Assembly (NCBI GenBank): GCA_023435545.1
Contig: JAEYRQ010000149.1
Location: forward strand, 1 to 7,067
Length of the DNA: 7,067 nt
Source of the DNA: Pseudomonadota bacterium
GTDB lineage: Bacteria > Pseudomonadota > Alphaproteobacteria > Rhizobiales > Tepidamorphaceae
Direction: 5' to 3'
Below, piece by piece: positions 1 to 6,785 of this stretch. Position 1 is the stretch's first letter. Each line of letters starts with the position of its first letter. The notes under the pieces are model-generated. The model saw only the letters and a list, made by a program, of their open reading frames with translations. It did no database searches and was not told the DNA's origin. Both the position numbers and the translations under genes were made by a program.

Positions 1-83
1 TGCCCGGACTTGTTCCGGGCATCCACGTCCCGGGGCGGAACGGCTGCCCAGGTGTGGATGGCCGGGACAAGCCCGTCCATGAC
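1..83. repeat. Pair of inverted palindromic intergenic repeat units
   Basis: Two related hairpin units face each other. Unit 1 is TGCCCGGA (1-8), a 5-base loop and TCCGGGCA (14-21), a perfect 8-bp stem, followed by ATCCAC. Unit 2 is GTGGATGG followed by a stem, with 58-66 pairing against 72-80 except for one C/T mismatch. Both stems enclose a loop of the CTTGT/ACAAG type, and the reverse complement of unit 1 aligns with unit 2 over about 26 bases. They are therefore inverted copies of one element, probably a member of the dispersed intergenic palindromes common in rhizobial genomes (recalled, not searched). The left unit may continue beyond the window edge. They lie upstream of glpK and could form structure in RNA from either strand. 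Confidence 0.7.
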
Positions 84-179
84 GGGGCGGGTATCTCAGC
101 CGGTATTGCCAGCATCCTGCTCAACCGCCGATCATCTGCGTGCGCCGCGCCCGGTGATCAGGCGGCTGGAGACCCGACC

Positions 180-1670
180 ATGTCCGATCTCGTCCTTGCC
201 ATCGATCAGGGCACCACCTCCTCACGGGCCATCGCCTTCGACCGCGACTATCGCGCGGTGGCCAGCGCGCAGGAGGAGTTCGCCCAGCACTTCCCCGCCT
301 CCGGCTGGGTCGAGCACGATCCCGAGGATCTGTGGCGGACGACCGTCGACACCGCCCGAAGCGCGGTGGAAAAGGCAGGCGGTCCGCGCCACATCGCGGC
401 CGTCGGCATCACCAACCAGCGCGAAACGACGCTTGTGTGGGACCGCGAGACCGGAAAGCCACTCCACCACGCCATCGTCTGGCAGGATCGGCGCACTGCC
501 GACCTCTGCGCCCGACTGAAGGCCGAGGGCATCGAGCCGATGGTCGCGCAGAAGACCGGCCTGCTGGTCGATCCCTATTTCTCGGCGACGAAGCTCGCCT
601 GGCTGCTGGATCACGTCGAGGGCGCGCGCGCGGCGGCCGCGGCCGGCCGGCTCGCCTTCGGCACGGTCGACAGCTTCCTCTTGTGGCGGCTCACCGGCGG
701 GCGCGTGCATGCCACCGACGCCACCAATGCCTCGCGGACGATGCTGTTCGACATCCACCGCCAGCAATGGGACGAGGACCTGCTGCGGCTGTTCGGCATC
801 CCGGCCCCGGTGCTGCCGGAGGTGCTCGATTCATCCGCCGACTTCGGCGAGACTGAGGCGGGCATCCTCGGCGCGCGGTTGCCGATCCTTGGAATTGCCG
901 GCGACCAGCAGGCGGCGACGATCGGCCAGGCCTGCTTCAGCCCGGGCATGGTGAAGTCGACCTACGGCACCGGCTGCTTCGCGGTGCTCAACACCGGCGG
1001 CGATGCCGTCGCCTCGCGCAACAAGCTGCTGACGACGGTGGCCTACCGGCTCGACGGCGAGGTCACCTACGCGCTGGAGGGCTCGATCTTCATCGCCGGT
1101 GCCGCCGTGCAGTGGCTGCGCGACGGGCTCGGCATCCTGGAGCGGGCCGACCAGTCCGGGGACTTGGCGGCCGAGGCCGACGAGGCGCACCACGTCGTGC
1201 TGGTGCCGGCCTTCACCGGGCTCGGCGCACCGCACTGGGACGCAGACGCCCGCGGCGCGATCTTTGGGCTCACCCGGGCGACGGGTCCGCGCGAACTCGC
1301 CCGCGCCGCGCTCGAATCGGTCTGCCTGCAGACCCTCGACCTGATCGAGGCGATGCGGCGCGACTGGGGAGGCCGGGACGCCTCGACCGTGCTCAGGGTC
1401 GACGGCGGCATGGTGGCGAGCGACTGGACCATGCAGCGCCTCGCCGACCTGCTGGAAGCGCCCGTCGACAGACCCGCGGTGCTGGAGACGACGGCGATGG
1501 GGGCGGCGTGGCTGGCGGGGCGCCGCGCCGGCATCTGGCCCGACCGCGAGGGGTTTGCCCGATCATGGCGGCTGGAGCGGCGGTTCGAACCGGCGATGGA
1601 GCCCGCCCACCGCGCGGCGCGCGTCGAGGCCTGGCGGGACGCGGTGAGGCGGACCCTCAGCGGCGGTTGA
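180..1670 (+). CDS. glpK: Glycerol kinase
   Basis: This is a cytosolic FGGY-family kinase that phosphorylates glycerol with ATP to sn-glycerol 3-phosphate, the entry step of glycerol use. The product is 496 residues, close to the usual 500. Seen in order are the N-terminal phosphate-binding segment [15 protein letters not shown] (7-21), TNQRETT (78-84) with R81/E82, DPYFSATK (131-138) with Y133, and GIAGDQQAA (238-246) with D242. These match the glycerol-binding R83, E84, Y135 and D245 of the E. coli enzyme. [22 protein letters not shown] (301-315), [10 protein letters not shown] and LRVDGG follow. The start at 180 is chosen because GGAGA (168-172) precedes it and homology begins there; the longer open frame from 54 adds 42 residues unlike the family. 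The fructose-1,6-bisphosphate loop of E. coli GlpK (GGKGGTR) is reduced here to GILGAR (228-233), so that allosteric control is probably absent. No glpF or glpD is in the window. Confidence 0.97.
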   Translation: MSDLVLAIDQGTTSSRAIAFDRDYRAVASAQEEFAQHFPASGWVEHDPEDLWRTTVDTARSAVEKAGGPRHIAAVGITNQRETTLVWDRETGKPLHHAIVWQDRRTADLCARLKAEGIEPMVAQKTGLLVDPYFSATKLAWLLDHVEGARAAAAAGRLAFGTVDSFLLWRLTGGRVHATDATNASRTMLFDIHRQQWDEDLLRLFGIPAPVLPEVLDSSADFGETEAGILGARLPILGIAGDQQAATIGQACFSPGMVKSTYGTGCFAVLNTGGDAVASRNKLLTTVAYRLDGEVTYALEGSIFIAGAAVQWLRDGLGILERADQSGDLAAEADEAHHVVLVPAFTGLGAPHWDADARGAIFGLTRATGPRELARAALESVCLQTLDLIEAMRRDWGGRDASTVLRVDGGMVASDWTMQRLADLLEAPVDRPAVLETTAMGAAWLAGRRAGIWPDREGFARSWRLERRFEPAMEPAHRAARVEAWRDAVRRTLSGG

Positions 1671-1860
1671 GGCTGGGAGGCCGTTAACCTTTCCGTGTAA
1701 GCACTAATACGTACAATATACGCCACAGTAGAGCCAGTTCGAGCATTCCGTAAAGTAACACGGCGATGACCGGAAGTATCCTCCCCTTCTTTTTACGATT
1801 GCTTCAGCACGCACGGTTAACGTCGATACTTGGAATTTAACCGGCTGGGGATTTGATGGG
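1671..1860 (+). promoter_or_regulatory. Probable promoter/leader of the globin chemoreceptor with CtrA-like TTAACC sites
   Basis: This 190-base spacer is visibly more AT-rich than the genes on either side, as expected for a promoter region. It contains TTAACC at 1684-1689 (inside GTTAAC) and a perfect 7-bp inverted repeat, CGGTTAA (1814-1820) against TTAACCG (1837-1843), with a 16-base spacer, 18 bases before the start codon. TTAACC is the half-site recognised by the alphaproteobacterial cell-cycle regulator CtrA, which in many species controls motility and chemotaxis genes. The usual tandem TTAA-N7-TTAA arrangement is not present, so CtrA control is only a suggestion. GGGG at 1847-1850 may act as a weak ribosome binding site. 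No convincing terminator for glpK is seen here. Confidence 0.45.
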
Positions 1861-3232
1861 ATGTCTACCGACATCGAACGCGGGCGCAAGCTCGCCTATC
1901 TGCGCGTCGACCATGAGACGAAGCAGCTGCTCGCGGGTTTCCTGCCCCGCCTGAAGAGCAAGATGCCGGCGATCCTCGCCGACTTCTACGCCCATATCCT
2001 GCGCGAGCCCGAGCTCGCTGCCATGTTTGCCGGGTCCGAACGCATCGAGCACGCCAAGAAGATGCAGATGGAGCACTGGGAGCGGATGTTCTCGGGGCGC
2101 TTCGACGACGACTATTTCCGGTCGGTCGATCGCATCGGCAAGACGCACTGCCGGCTGGGGGCTGGCGCCGGGCTGGTATATCGGCGGCTATTCGCTGGTC
2201 AAGCAGGCGATCTTCGCCGATGTCCTTGCGGACGCCGCATCGGGAAATCCGCTGGGCCGGTCGCAGCGGATCGCGGGGGCGTCGCGCCTGCTGGCGGCGA
2301 TCGACAAGGCGATCACGCTCGACATGGACCTGTCGATCTTCGTCTACCTGTCCGAGAAGGAGGCCGAGTTCGACAAGCGCCTCAACACGCTGGCCGACCA
2401 GTTCGGCGAGGCCGTGGCGAAGATCACCGCCGACCTCTCGGCGGCGGCGGCGACGCTGCAAACCTCCGCAGGCGGGCTCGAACGCAATGTCGACGAGACC
2501 AGCCGGCAGGTGACGATCGCCGCGGCGGGCGCCGAGGAGGCCTCAGCCAACCTGCAGACGGTCGCCTCGGCGACGGAGGAACTGTCCGGATCGGTCTCGG
2601 AGATTTCGCGCCAGATCGCCGACGGCAGCCGCATCACCGCCGACGCGGTCGACAAGACGCGGGCCATGACGGACAGCGTCACCAGCCTGCAGGAGGCGGC
2701 GGGCAGGGTCGGCGGCATCGTCCGGCTGATCGAGGAGATCGCCGAGCAGACCAACTTGCTCGCCCTCAACGCCACCATCGAGGCGGCCCGTGCCGGCGAG
2801 GCCGGCCGCGGCTTCGCGGTCGTGGCAGGCGAGGTGAAGGGGCTGGCGCAGCAGACGGCGCGCGCCACCGGCGACATCGCCGGCCAGATCCGCGGCATCC
2901 AGGAGGTGGCGGATCTCGTCGCCGGTCACATCGAGGCGATCGGCAAGGCGATCGGCGCCGTCGAGGAAGTGTCCTCCGCGGTGGCGACGGCAGTCGAGGA
3001 GCAGACGGCCGTCACTCACGAAATCTCGCGCAACGTCGGTGACGCGGCGGGCGGCGCCACCTCGGTTTCGTCCGCGGTGCAGAGCGTGTCGCAGGCCTCG
3101 GCCCGGTCGCTCGATGCGGCGGTGGCGCTGGCCAGGGTGGCCGACGAGGTCCGCGACAAGGCGGGCACGCTCGACCGTCAGTCGGCCGCCTTCATCGACC
3201 GCATCCGCTCGGCCAATGCGAGGGCGGCCTGA
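1861..3232 (+). pseudogene. Globin-coupled methyl-accepting chemotaxis protein (aerotaxis-type), frameshifted
   Basis: This is a soluble HemAT-like sensor. An N-terminal protoglobin domain binds haem and diatomic gas, and a C-terminal MCP signalling domain controls CheA. Frame 1 gives residues 1-100, including FYAHIL (Y43, probable distal-pocket B10 Tyr), EHWERMFSG and IGKTHCRLG with H96 as the likely proximal haem ligand. The family continuation [11 protein letters not shown] lies in the next frame. Removing one G from the run GGGGG (2157-2161) restores a single 456-residue protein. The repaired C-terminal part carries the MCP hairpin, [20 protein letters not shown] and [11 protein letters not shown], at about residues 290-335. 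Flanking coiled coil is rich in Ala, Glu and Thr. No membrane segment or C-terminal CheR-binding pentapeptide is visible. Without repair, frame 1 runs to 3042 in meaningless Arg/Gly-rich sequence, so translation would give half a globin and no signalling domain. The lesion is either a recent mutation or a homopolymer sequencing error; everything else in the gene looks intact. Confidence 0.9.
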
Positions 3233-3254
3233 ACGCACGACGACGAGTGGCGTC

Positions 3255-4295
3255 CTAGCCGGCGCGGTGCGAATCGCGCAGGAGAGCCGCCCCGGCCGCC
3301 AGCGCCTTCAGCTTGCCGACGGCGACATGCCGCGGCAATGGCGCCATGCCGCAATTGGTGCAGCCCTGGATCCGCCCGGCGTCGGCGTAGCGTAGCGCCT
3401 CCGTCAGGGTTGCCGCGACCTGCTCGGGCGTCTCGATCTCGTTGGTGGCGACGTCGATCGCGCCGACCAGGATCTCCTTGTCCGGCAACAGCGAGATCAG
3501 CGACATCGGCACGTGCGAGCCGGCGCATTCAAGCGAGACCTGGCCGATCCGGCTGGCATTGATCGCCGGGAAGATCGCCTCGTACTGGCGCCATTCGGAG
3601 CCGAGCGTCTCCTTCCAGCGGATGTTGGCGTCGATGCCGTATCCGTAGCAGATGTGCACCGCCGTCCGGCAGGCGAGGCCCTCGGCGGCGCGCTCCAGCG
3701 CGGCGATGCCCCACTCGACGACGTCCTCGCTGAAAACGTTGAAGGCCGGTTCGTCGAACTGCACCACGTCGACGCCGAGCGCCGCCAGTTCGCGCGCCTC
3801 GGCATTGAGGATGTCGGCGAACGCCATCGCCATGTCGGCGCGAAGGCCGTAATGGGCGTCGGCGATGGTGTCGCAGATCGTCATCGGCCCGGGCAGCGTC
3901 GCCTTCAGCCCGCGCCGGGTGTGGGCGCGGGTGAAGCGGACCTCCTCGGTATGCACCGGCCGCTTGCGCGCGAGGGGGCCGGTCACGGTCGGCACCTCGA
4001 CCACGTAGCGGTCGTTGCGGATCCCCATCTTCGTCTTGAGGCTCCAGTCGATGCCGTCGACATGCTCCAGGAAGCCGTGGACGAAATGGATCCGGAACTG
4101 CTCGCCGTCGCTGAGGATGTCGATGCCGGCGTCCTCCTGCTCCTTGAGCCAGACCAGCGCCGCGTCGCGCTTGGCCGCCTCCAGCGCCTCGCCCTCGTAG
4201 CGCCAGGCCGCCCACAGCTTCTCGGGTTCCGCCAGCCAGAACGGCTTCGGCAGGCTGCCGGCGACGGTGGTCGGGAACAGATGCGGCTGGCTCAT
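3255..4295 (-). CDS. mesD: MesD-type methionine synthase (MetE C-terminal domain-like)
   Basis: This is a 346-residue single-domain enzyme of the cobalamin-independent methionine synthase C-terminal superfamily, expected to methylate homocysteine to methionine. Full MetE is about 750 residues with two barrels; here only the catalytic barrel exists. The zinc/homocysteine ligands are all recognisable: H214 and C216 in VHICYGYG, E256 in SLEC and C315 in CTNCGMAP. Also present are AGSLPKPFWL (12-21), SDGEQ (62-66), LPGPMT (134-139) and QFDEPAFNVF (179-188). The stretch from FNVF to GSEWRQYEAIFP matches the folate-independent MesD family as I recall it, which in other proteobacteria works with MesX (DUF1852) and has an unidentified methyl donor. 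No mesX is adjacent here. The start is fixed by a strong GGGGAGGA ribosome site at 4301-4308. An in-frame extension upstream reads through the tRNA and is spurious. The gene converges on the chemoreceptor, with 22 bases between stop codons. A general MetE-like methyltransferase is the alternative. Confidence 0.88.
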   Translation of the reverse strand: MSQPHLFPTTVAGSLPKPFWLAEPEKLWAAWRYEGEALEAAKRDAALVWLKEQEDAGIDILSDGEQFRIHFVHGFLEHVDGIDWSLKTKMGIRNDRYVVEVPTVTGPLARKRPVHTEEVRFTRAHTRRGLKATLPGPMTICDTIADAHYGLRADMAMAFADILNAEARELAALGVDVVQFDEPAFNVFSEDVVEWGIAALERAAEGLACRTAVHICYGYGIDANIRWKETLGSEWRQYEAIFPAINASRIGQVSLECAGSHVPMSLISLLPDKEILVGAIDVATNEIETPEQVAATLTEALRYADAGRIQGCTNCGMAPLPRHVAVGKLKALAAGAALLRDSHRAG

Positions 4296-4300
4296 GGGTG

Positions 4301-4308
4301 TCCTCCCC
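4301..4308 (-). promoter_or_regulatory. Strong ribosome binding site of the mesD-type gene
   Basis: On the minus strand this reads GGGGAGGA, five bases before the ATG at 4293-4295. It settles the start codon against the much longer open frame that runs back to 4703. Confidence 0.85.
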
Positions 4309-4366
4309 CTGGTCTCGCCGCATCGTGGCGCGCGGCGGATTGGGGAAAGCCTAGCGCCGGCCGGGA

Positions 4367-4387
4367 CGCGTGGGAACTCGCCACGCG
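4367..4387. repeat. Perfect 7-bp hairpin between tRNA-Val and the mesD-type gene
   Basis: CGCGTGG (4367-4373) and CCACGCG (4381-4387) are perfect reverse complements around a 7-base loop. The site is 58 bases past the tRNA CCA end and 71 bases before the downstream start codon. No T-run follows on either strand, so a classical intrinsic terminator is not supported. An operator, a processing structure or chance in GC-rich DNA remain possible. Confidence 0.4.
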
Positions 4388-4444
4388 CAAATCCCCCGCT
4401 ACGGGCGCGGTAACGGCTCGGGCCGATCAGGACACGGGAGGAAC

Positions 4445-4520
4445 TGGTGGGCGATACTGGACTTGAACCAGTGACCCCTGCGATGTGAACACAGTGCTCT
4501 ACCAACTGAGCTAATCGCCC
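4445..4520 (-). tRNA. tRNA-Val (anticodon CAC)
   Basis: The minus strand folds into a complete cloverleaf. The 7-bp acceptor stem is GGGCGAT (4514-4520) with ATCGCCC (4449-4455). The D arm is GCTC/GAGC around AGTTGGTA. The anticodon stem CTGTG/CGCAG holds loop TTCACAT, giving anticodon CAC, which reads GUG (valine). The variable loop is 5 bases and the T arm is ACTGG/CCAGT with loop TTCAAGT. The discriminator is A (4448) and the CCA end is encoded at 4445-4447. It is a single tRNA gene 149 bases upstream of the mesD-type gene on the same strand. Confidence 0.97.
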
Positions 4521-4847
4521 GCCGGGCGGGATATAAGGTGGCGGCGGAGGCCGAGTCAAGCAAGCCGGGCGCGGGGTGGTGGGTCGGTTACGATTTCGGG
4601 TCAGGACGCCGTTGCGGCCATTCGCAGCGGACCGGGAGCTTTCCAAAACCGGCGCTTCATGCTGCATTTCAGCAGCAGCTTCATGCCCCGACGATTGCGG
4701 CAACGTGCAAGCCTTGCAGAAAGTGGCTCAAGCTTACATCAGTATGCCTGTGAGCACTATAGCGTGGGCGACCTTCACTGGATCAAGATCGGGCCAGTGT
4801 GGAGGCCGCGTATTCGCCTGAAAGGCCACCCCATAGTGCCTAAAGCG
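4521..4847. other. 327-base gene-free stretch between tRNA-Val and the DUF262 gene
   Basis: Past the tRNA promoter I see no credible gene. The short open frames here have no family-like sequence and overlap each other in all frames. The composition falls steadily from the GC-rich tRNA flank to the islet. Small structures are a 9-bp direct repeat GCTTCATGC (4654-4662 and 4678-4686) and, between the two copies, a small hairpin GCTGC/GCAGC. Neither has an assignable role. No T-rich intrinsic terminator follows the DUF262 gene, which ends at 4848. The stretch may be decayed remnant DNA at the junction of the insertion. Confidence 0.5.
4531..4559 (-). promoter_or_regulatory. Sigma70-type promoter of tRNA-Val
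   Basis: On the minus strand a -35 box TTGACT (4554-4559) and a -10 box TTATAT (4531-4536) are separated by 17 bases, close to consensus. The -10 box ends ten bases before the mature tRNA 5' end, so the predicted 5' leader is only about three to four bases. The promoter is in GC-rich native sequence, which places the left edge of the low-GC islet to its right. Confidence 0.75.
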
Positions 4848-6620
4848 TCATGAGAAGCGACGAGCGATCTGAGGAATGTCTTGAACTTGGACCTCTACCG
4901 TAGAGGAGAGTTCGCGAATGAAGCAGCGATTACCCAGAAAAGACATTTTGTCTTGGCCAGGCACCACAATCCTGAGAACGTCAAGGCCACGATACACGAA
5001 GCAGTCGAACTTTGACAGCACGTCTGAAAGCAGCGGTTTAGACAGAGCAGACGAGGCAATGGCGTTCTTGATTTTCATCACATAATCATCAAGCGATAAA
5101 CCCAAGAGGGCAGCCTCTCGGGCTATCCCGACGATCTTGCGCCCTTCAAACTCTTGCGCAATCACGCTATCAAGCAATGCCACTCGATCAGCGTCCGCTT
5201 CCTTGTCTGCCACTCCGACATAGATAAACGAGTTCCGCTGCTGCTCAATATTCGCCATGCCACAGATGGTCGCTATGATGTCATCCATAGTTGACTGCTG
5301 AAAATCTCGACTTGAGCCTAAAGAGCAGAGACCCTGCTTGAACTCATAGTGAGGCAACTCGATGCGCGACCGCCTAAGCGAGTTTTCAAATGTGTAGATC
5401 AGTGGCTTCCCGAGTGGAATATCGCGCACATCGGCCTCGACAAAGGCATCGTGGATTGCACCTTTTATCGAATTTATGTTGGAGCGGCGGACCTCTGGAT
5501 CGATGGCCTTGCGCTGTGTAGCAATGTTCAGTGATCCCAACGCTTTTGTCAGCTTTGGAAAATCTGCGATCTCCATATTTCTATTCACTATCAGCTCGTA
5601 ATAGGCGAGAAAGATCGCCGCGAAGATCGTTGAGACCTCATTGTGGTGTGCCCCCTTCGACACAACACTTTGGATGGTCGCCCCCTCAGGCAGGTGATCG
5701 CACGTTAGCTGAATGCCGTCAAAAACAGCCAGAAAATCGCGCTTTATGTCGTCCTCACCATAGGCTGATAACAGCGCCTCGAACTTGTCGTACTCCCTGC
5801 TTCCGGGAGTGTAGATGTTGTTCAGAGCCAACTTTGACCGCTGAATGGGCTCCCTGTTTAGTACGCAGGCAAGTATGTCAGCGATGACTTGTTCGTCTAA
5901 GCTATCGCGGAGACTGCTAAAATGGAGTATTCCCTGTTTCGACCAGAATGTACTCTCTGCGCTGATACCGTAGCCATGAACAGTTTTGACGCCCTGAACG
6001 CTGATTTCAGGCATCAGCGAGAGTGGGACGTTGTCTTCCGAAACGTCTCCCCTAATTTCGCAAGATATGGTGCGCACCAGTTGTGAAAACCTGGAAGTCA
6101 GGCCAGCTTGGCGCTGCTCTTGTTCGCTCAGGCGCCGACCGTACGAATTAATCCGCTCGAAAATCTCAATTACAGAGCCCCGATCCGCCCGTTCAACGAC
6201 CGTGACGGGGATGGTGTATTCCGAAAAAGCGGCACATTGCGTTGGGCTGAGAAGAGCGTTCGGATCAGTCACAATTTTGCGCCCGTCCTCTTTAGCAGAC
6301 TGAGCCGCTCTCGGAAGCTCTCTCATATCAAAATGCTTGCCGTCGCTAGTTTGGAAGGCGTTCTCGATGAAAGAGATCAGAGTGTGTAGCCGCTGTAATC
6401 CGTCGATCACATCGAACGAAGAGGCTTCGCCTCGCTTCGCCAGAAGCACCAGCGGGACAGGAAATTCCATCAAAACGCTATCGACGAGCTTCTGCTTCTC
6501 CTCCAGTGTCCATACTAGCTTTCTCTGATAGCGCCGATCTACATAGAATTCACCGTCGCGGAACATGCGATAGATCGTCTGTATTGAAAGGTTAGCCGAA
6601 CTAAGCTCTATCGATCCCAT
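4848..6620 (-). CDS. DUF262 (GmrSD N-like/ParB fold) protein with C-terminal Schlafen AlbA_2 domain
   Basis: The product is 590 residues and soluble, with no signal peptide or membrane segment. The N-terminal half is a DUF262 domain: FYVDRRYQRKLVW (25-37), EKQKLVDSVLMEFPVPLVLL (41-60), VIDGLQRLHTLISF (71-84, the DGQQR-type motif as DGLQR) and FERINSYGRRLSEQEQRQA (154-172). A helical middle region (about 230-400) has no motif I recognise. The C-terminal part (about 412-585) resembles the Schlafen AlbA_2 fold: ELPHYEFK (421-428) with the E-x4-E-x-K pattern (E421, E426, K428), then ATICGMANIEQQRNSF and IYVGVADKEADADRV (450-480), ending with RELSSTVEV. DUF262 proteins such as GmrSD and SspE often act in anti-phage defence with an HNH/DUF1524 nuclease. 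That nuclease is absent and AlbA_2, a nucleic-acid-binding or RNase-related domain, takes its place. A stand-alone defence role is inferred. The start at 6620 is chosen because GGAGGG (6624-6629) precedes it; an in-frame extension to 6827 spans a hairpin and looks non-coding. Codon use is far less GC-rich than in the neighbours. Confidence 0.88.
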   Translation of the reverse strand: MGSIELSSANLSIQTIYRMFRDGEFYVDRRYQRKLVWTLEEKQKLVDSVLMEFPVPLVLLAKRGEASSFDVIDGLQRLHTLISFIENAFQTSDGKHFDMRELPRAAQSAKEDGRKIVTDPNALLSPTQCAAFSEYTIPVTVVERADRGSVIEIFERINSYGRRLSEQEQRQAGLTSRFSQLVRTISCEIRGDVSEDNVPLSLMPEISVQGVKTVHGYGISAESTFWSKQGILHFSSLRDSLDEQVIADILACVLNREPIQRSKLALNNIYTPGSREYDKFEALLSAYGEDDIKRDFLAVFDGIQLTCDHLPEGATIQSVVSKGAHHNEVSTIFAAIFLAYYELIVNRNMEIADFPKLTKALGSLNIATQRKAIDPEVRRSNINSIKGAIHDAFVEADVRDIPLGKPLIYTFENSLRRSRIELPHYEFKQGLCSLGSSRDFQQSTMDDIIATICGMANIEQQRNSFIYVGVADKEADADRVALLDSVIAQEFEGRKIVGIAREAALLGLSLDDYVMKIKNAIASSALSKPLLSDVLSKFDCFVYRGLDVLRIVVPGQDKMSFLGNRCFIRELSSTVEVQVQDIPQIARRFS

Positions 6621-6623
6621 TTT

Positions 6624-6629
6624 CCCTCC
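6624..6629 (-). promoter_or_regulatory. Ribosome binding site deciding the DUF262 gene start
   Basis: The minus strand reads GGAGGG followed by AAA and ATG (6618-6620). Spacing is short but workable, and the DUF262 homology begins within 25 residues. It outweighs the upstream ATG at 6825-6827, which has no comparable site. Confidence 0.75.
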
Positions 6630-6748
6630 AAGAGGCGCTTTTGCTTCGTACTTAGACCATCGACCAAGGCGCTTTGGGAAGCGGTGAAGTAAGGGTTCTT
6701 TACCGCAGTGATATGAAGATCTGAGACCCCAACTTGCCGGGCGGACTA

Positions 6749-6785
6749 GGTCTGCTTCCACTGGAGTTTGTCCAAAAAGCAGACC
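6749..6785. repeat. Perfect 9-bp inverted repeat at the right edge of the islet
   Basis: GGTCTGCTT (6749-6757) and AAGCAGACC (6777-6785) are exact reverse complements with 19 bases between them. Inside, TGGA and TCCA can form a second short stem. It lies 84 bases past the gph stop and about 130 bases upstream of the DUF262 start. It has no flanking T-run on either strand, so a Rho-independent terminator is not clear. It could also be a regulator site for the DUF262 gene, or a dispersed palindromic repeat. Confidence 0.6.

Noticed and set aside
222..1726. Long open frames on the minus strand and in other plus frames across glpK
   Set aside because: They are shadows caused by high GC and few stop codons: Arg/Ala/Pro-rich translations with no recognisable motifs, while the glpK frame is unambiguous.
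2157..2175. Programmed ribosomal frameshift in the globin chemoreceptor
   Set aside because: Restoration needs a +1 shift at a simple G run, with no stop codon, Shine-Dalgarno stimulator or family precedent that I know of. Mutation or sequencing error is simpler.
4296..4444. SAM, SAH or cobalamin riboswitch upstream of the methionine synthase
   Set aside because: I could not match the leader to the conserved elements of these riboswitches; only one simple hairpin is visible.
4445..4520. tRNA-Val as the attachment site of an integrative element
   Set aside because: The low-GC islet lies on the tRNA 5' side, no copy of the tRNA 3' end is seen at the right boundary, and no integrase is present.
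4296..4703. N-terminal extension of the mesD-type gene through the tRNA
   Set aside because: The frame translates tRNA-Val itself (the familiar GRLAQLVEH...GSSPVSPT artefact). The true start has a strong ribosome site.
4538..4853. Three overlapping small plus-strand open frames right of the tRNA
   Set aside because: They occupy three frames over the same DNA, overlap the tRNA promoter or antisense the DUF262 end, and show no recognisable protein family.
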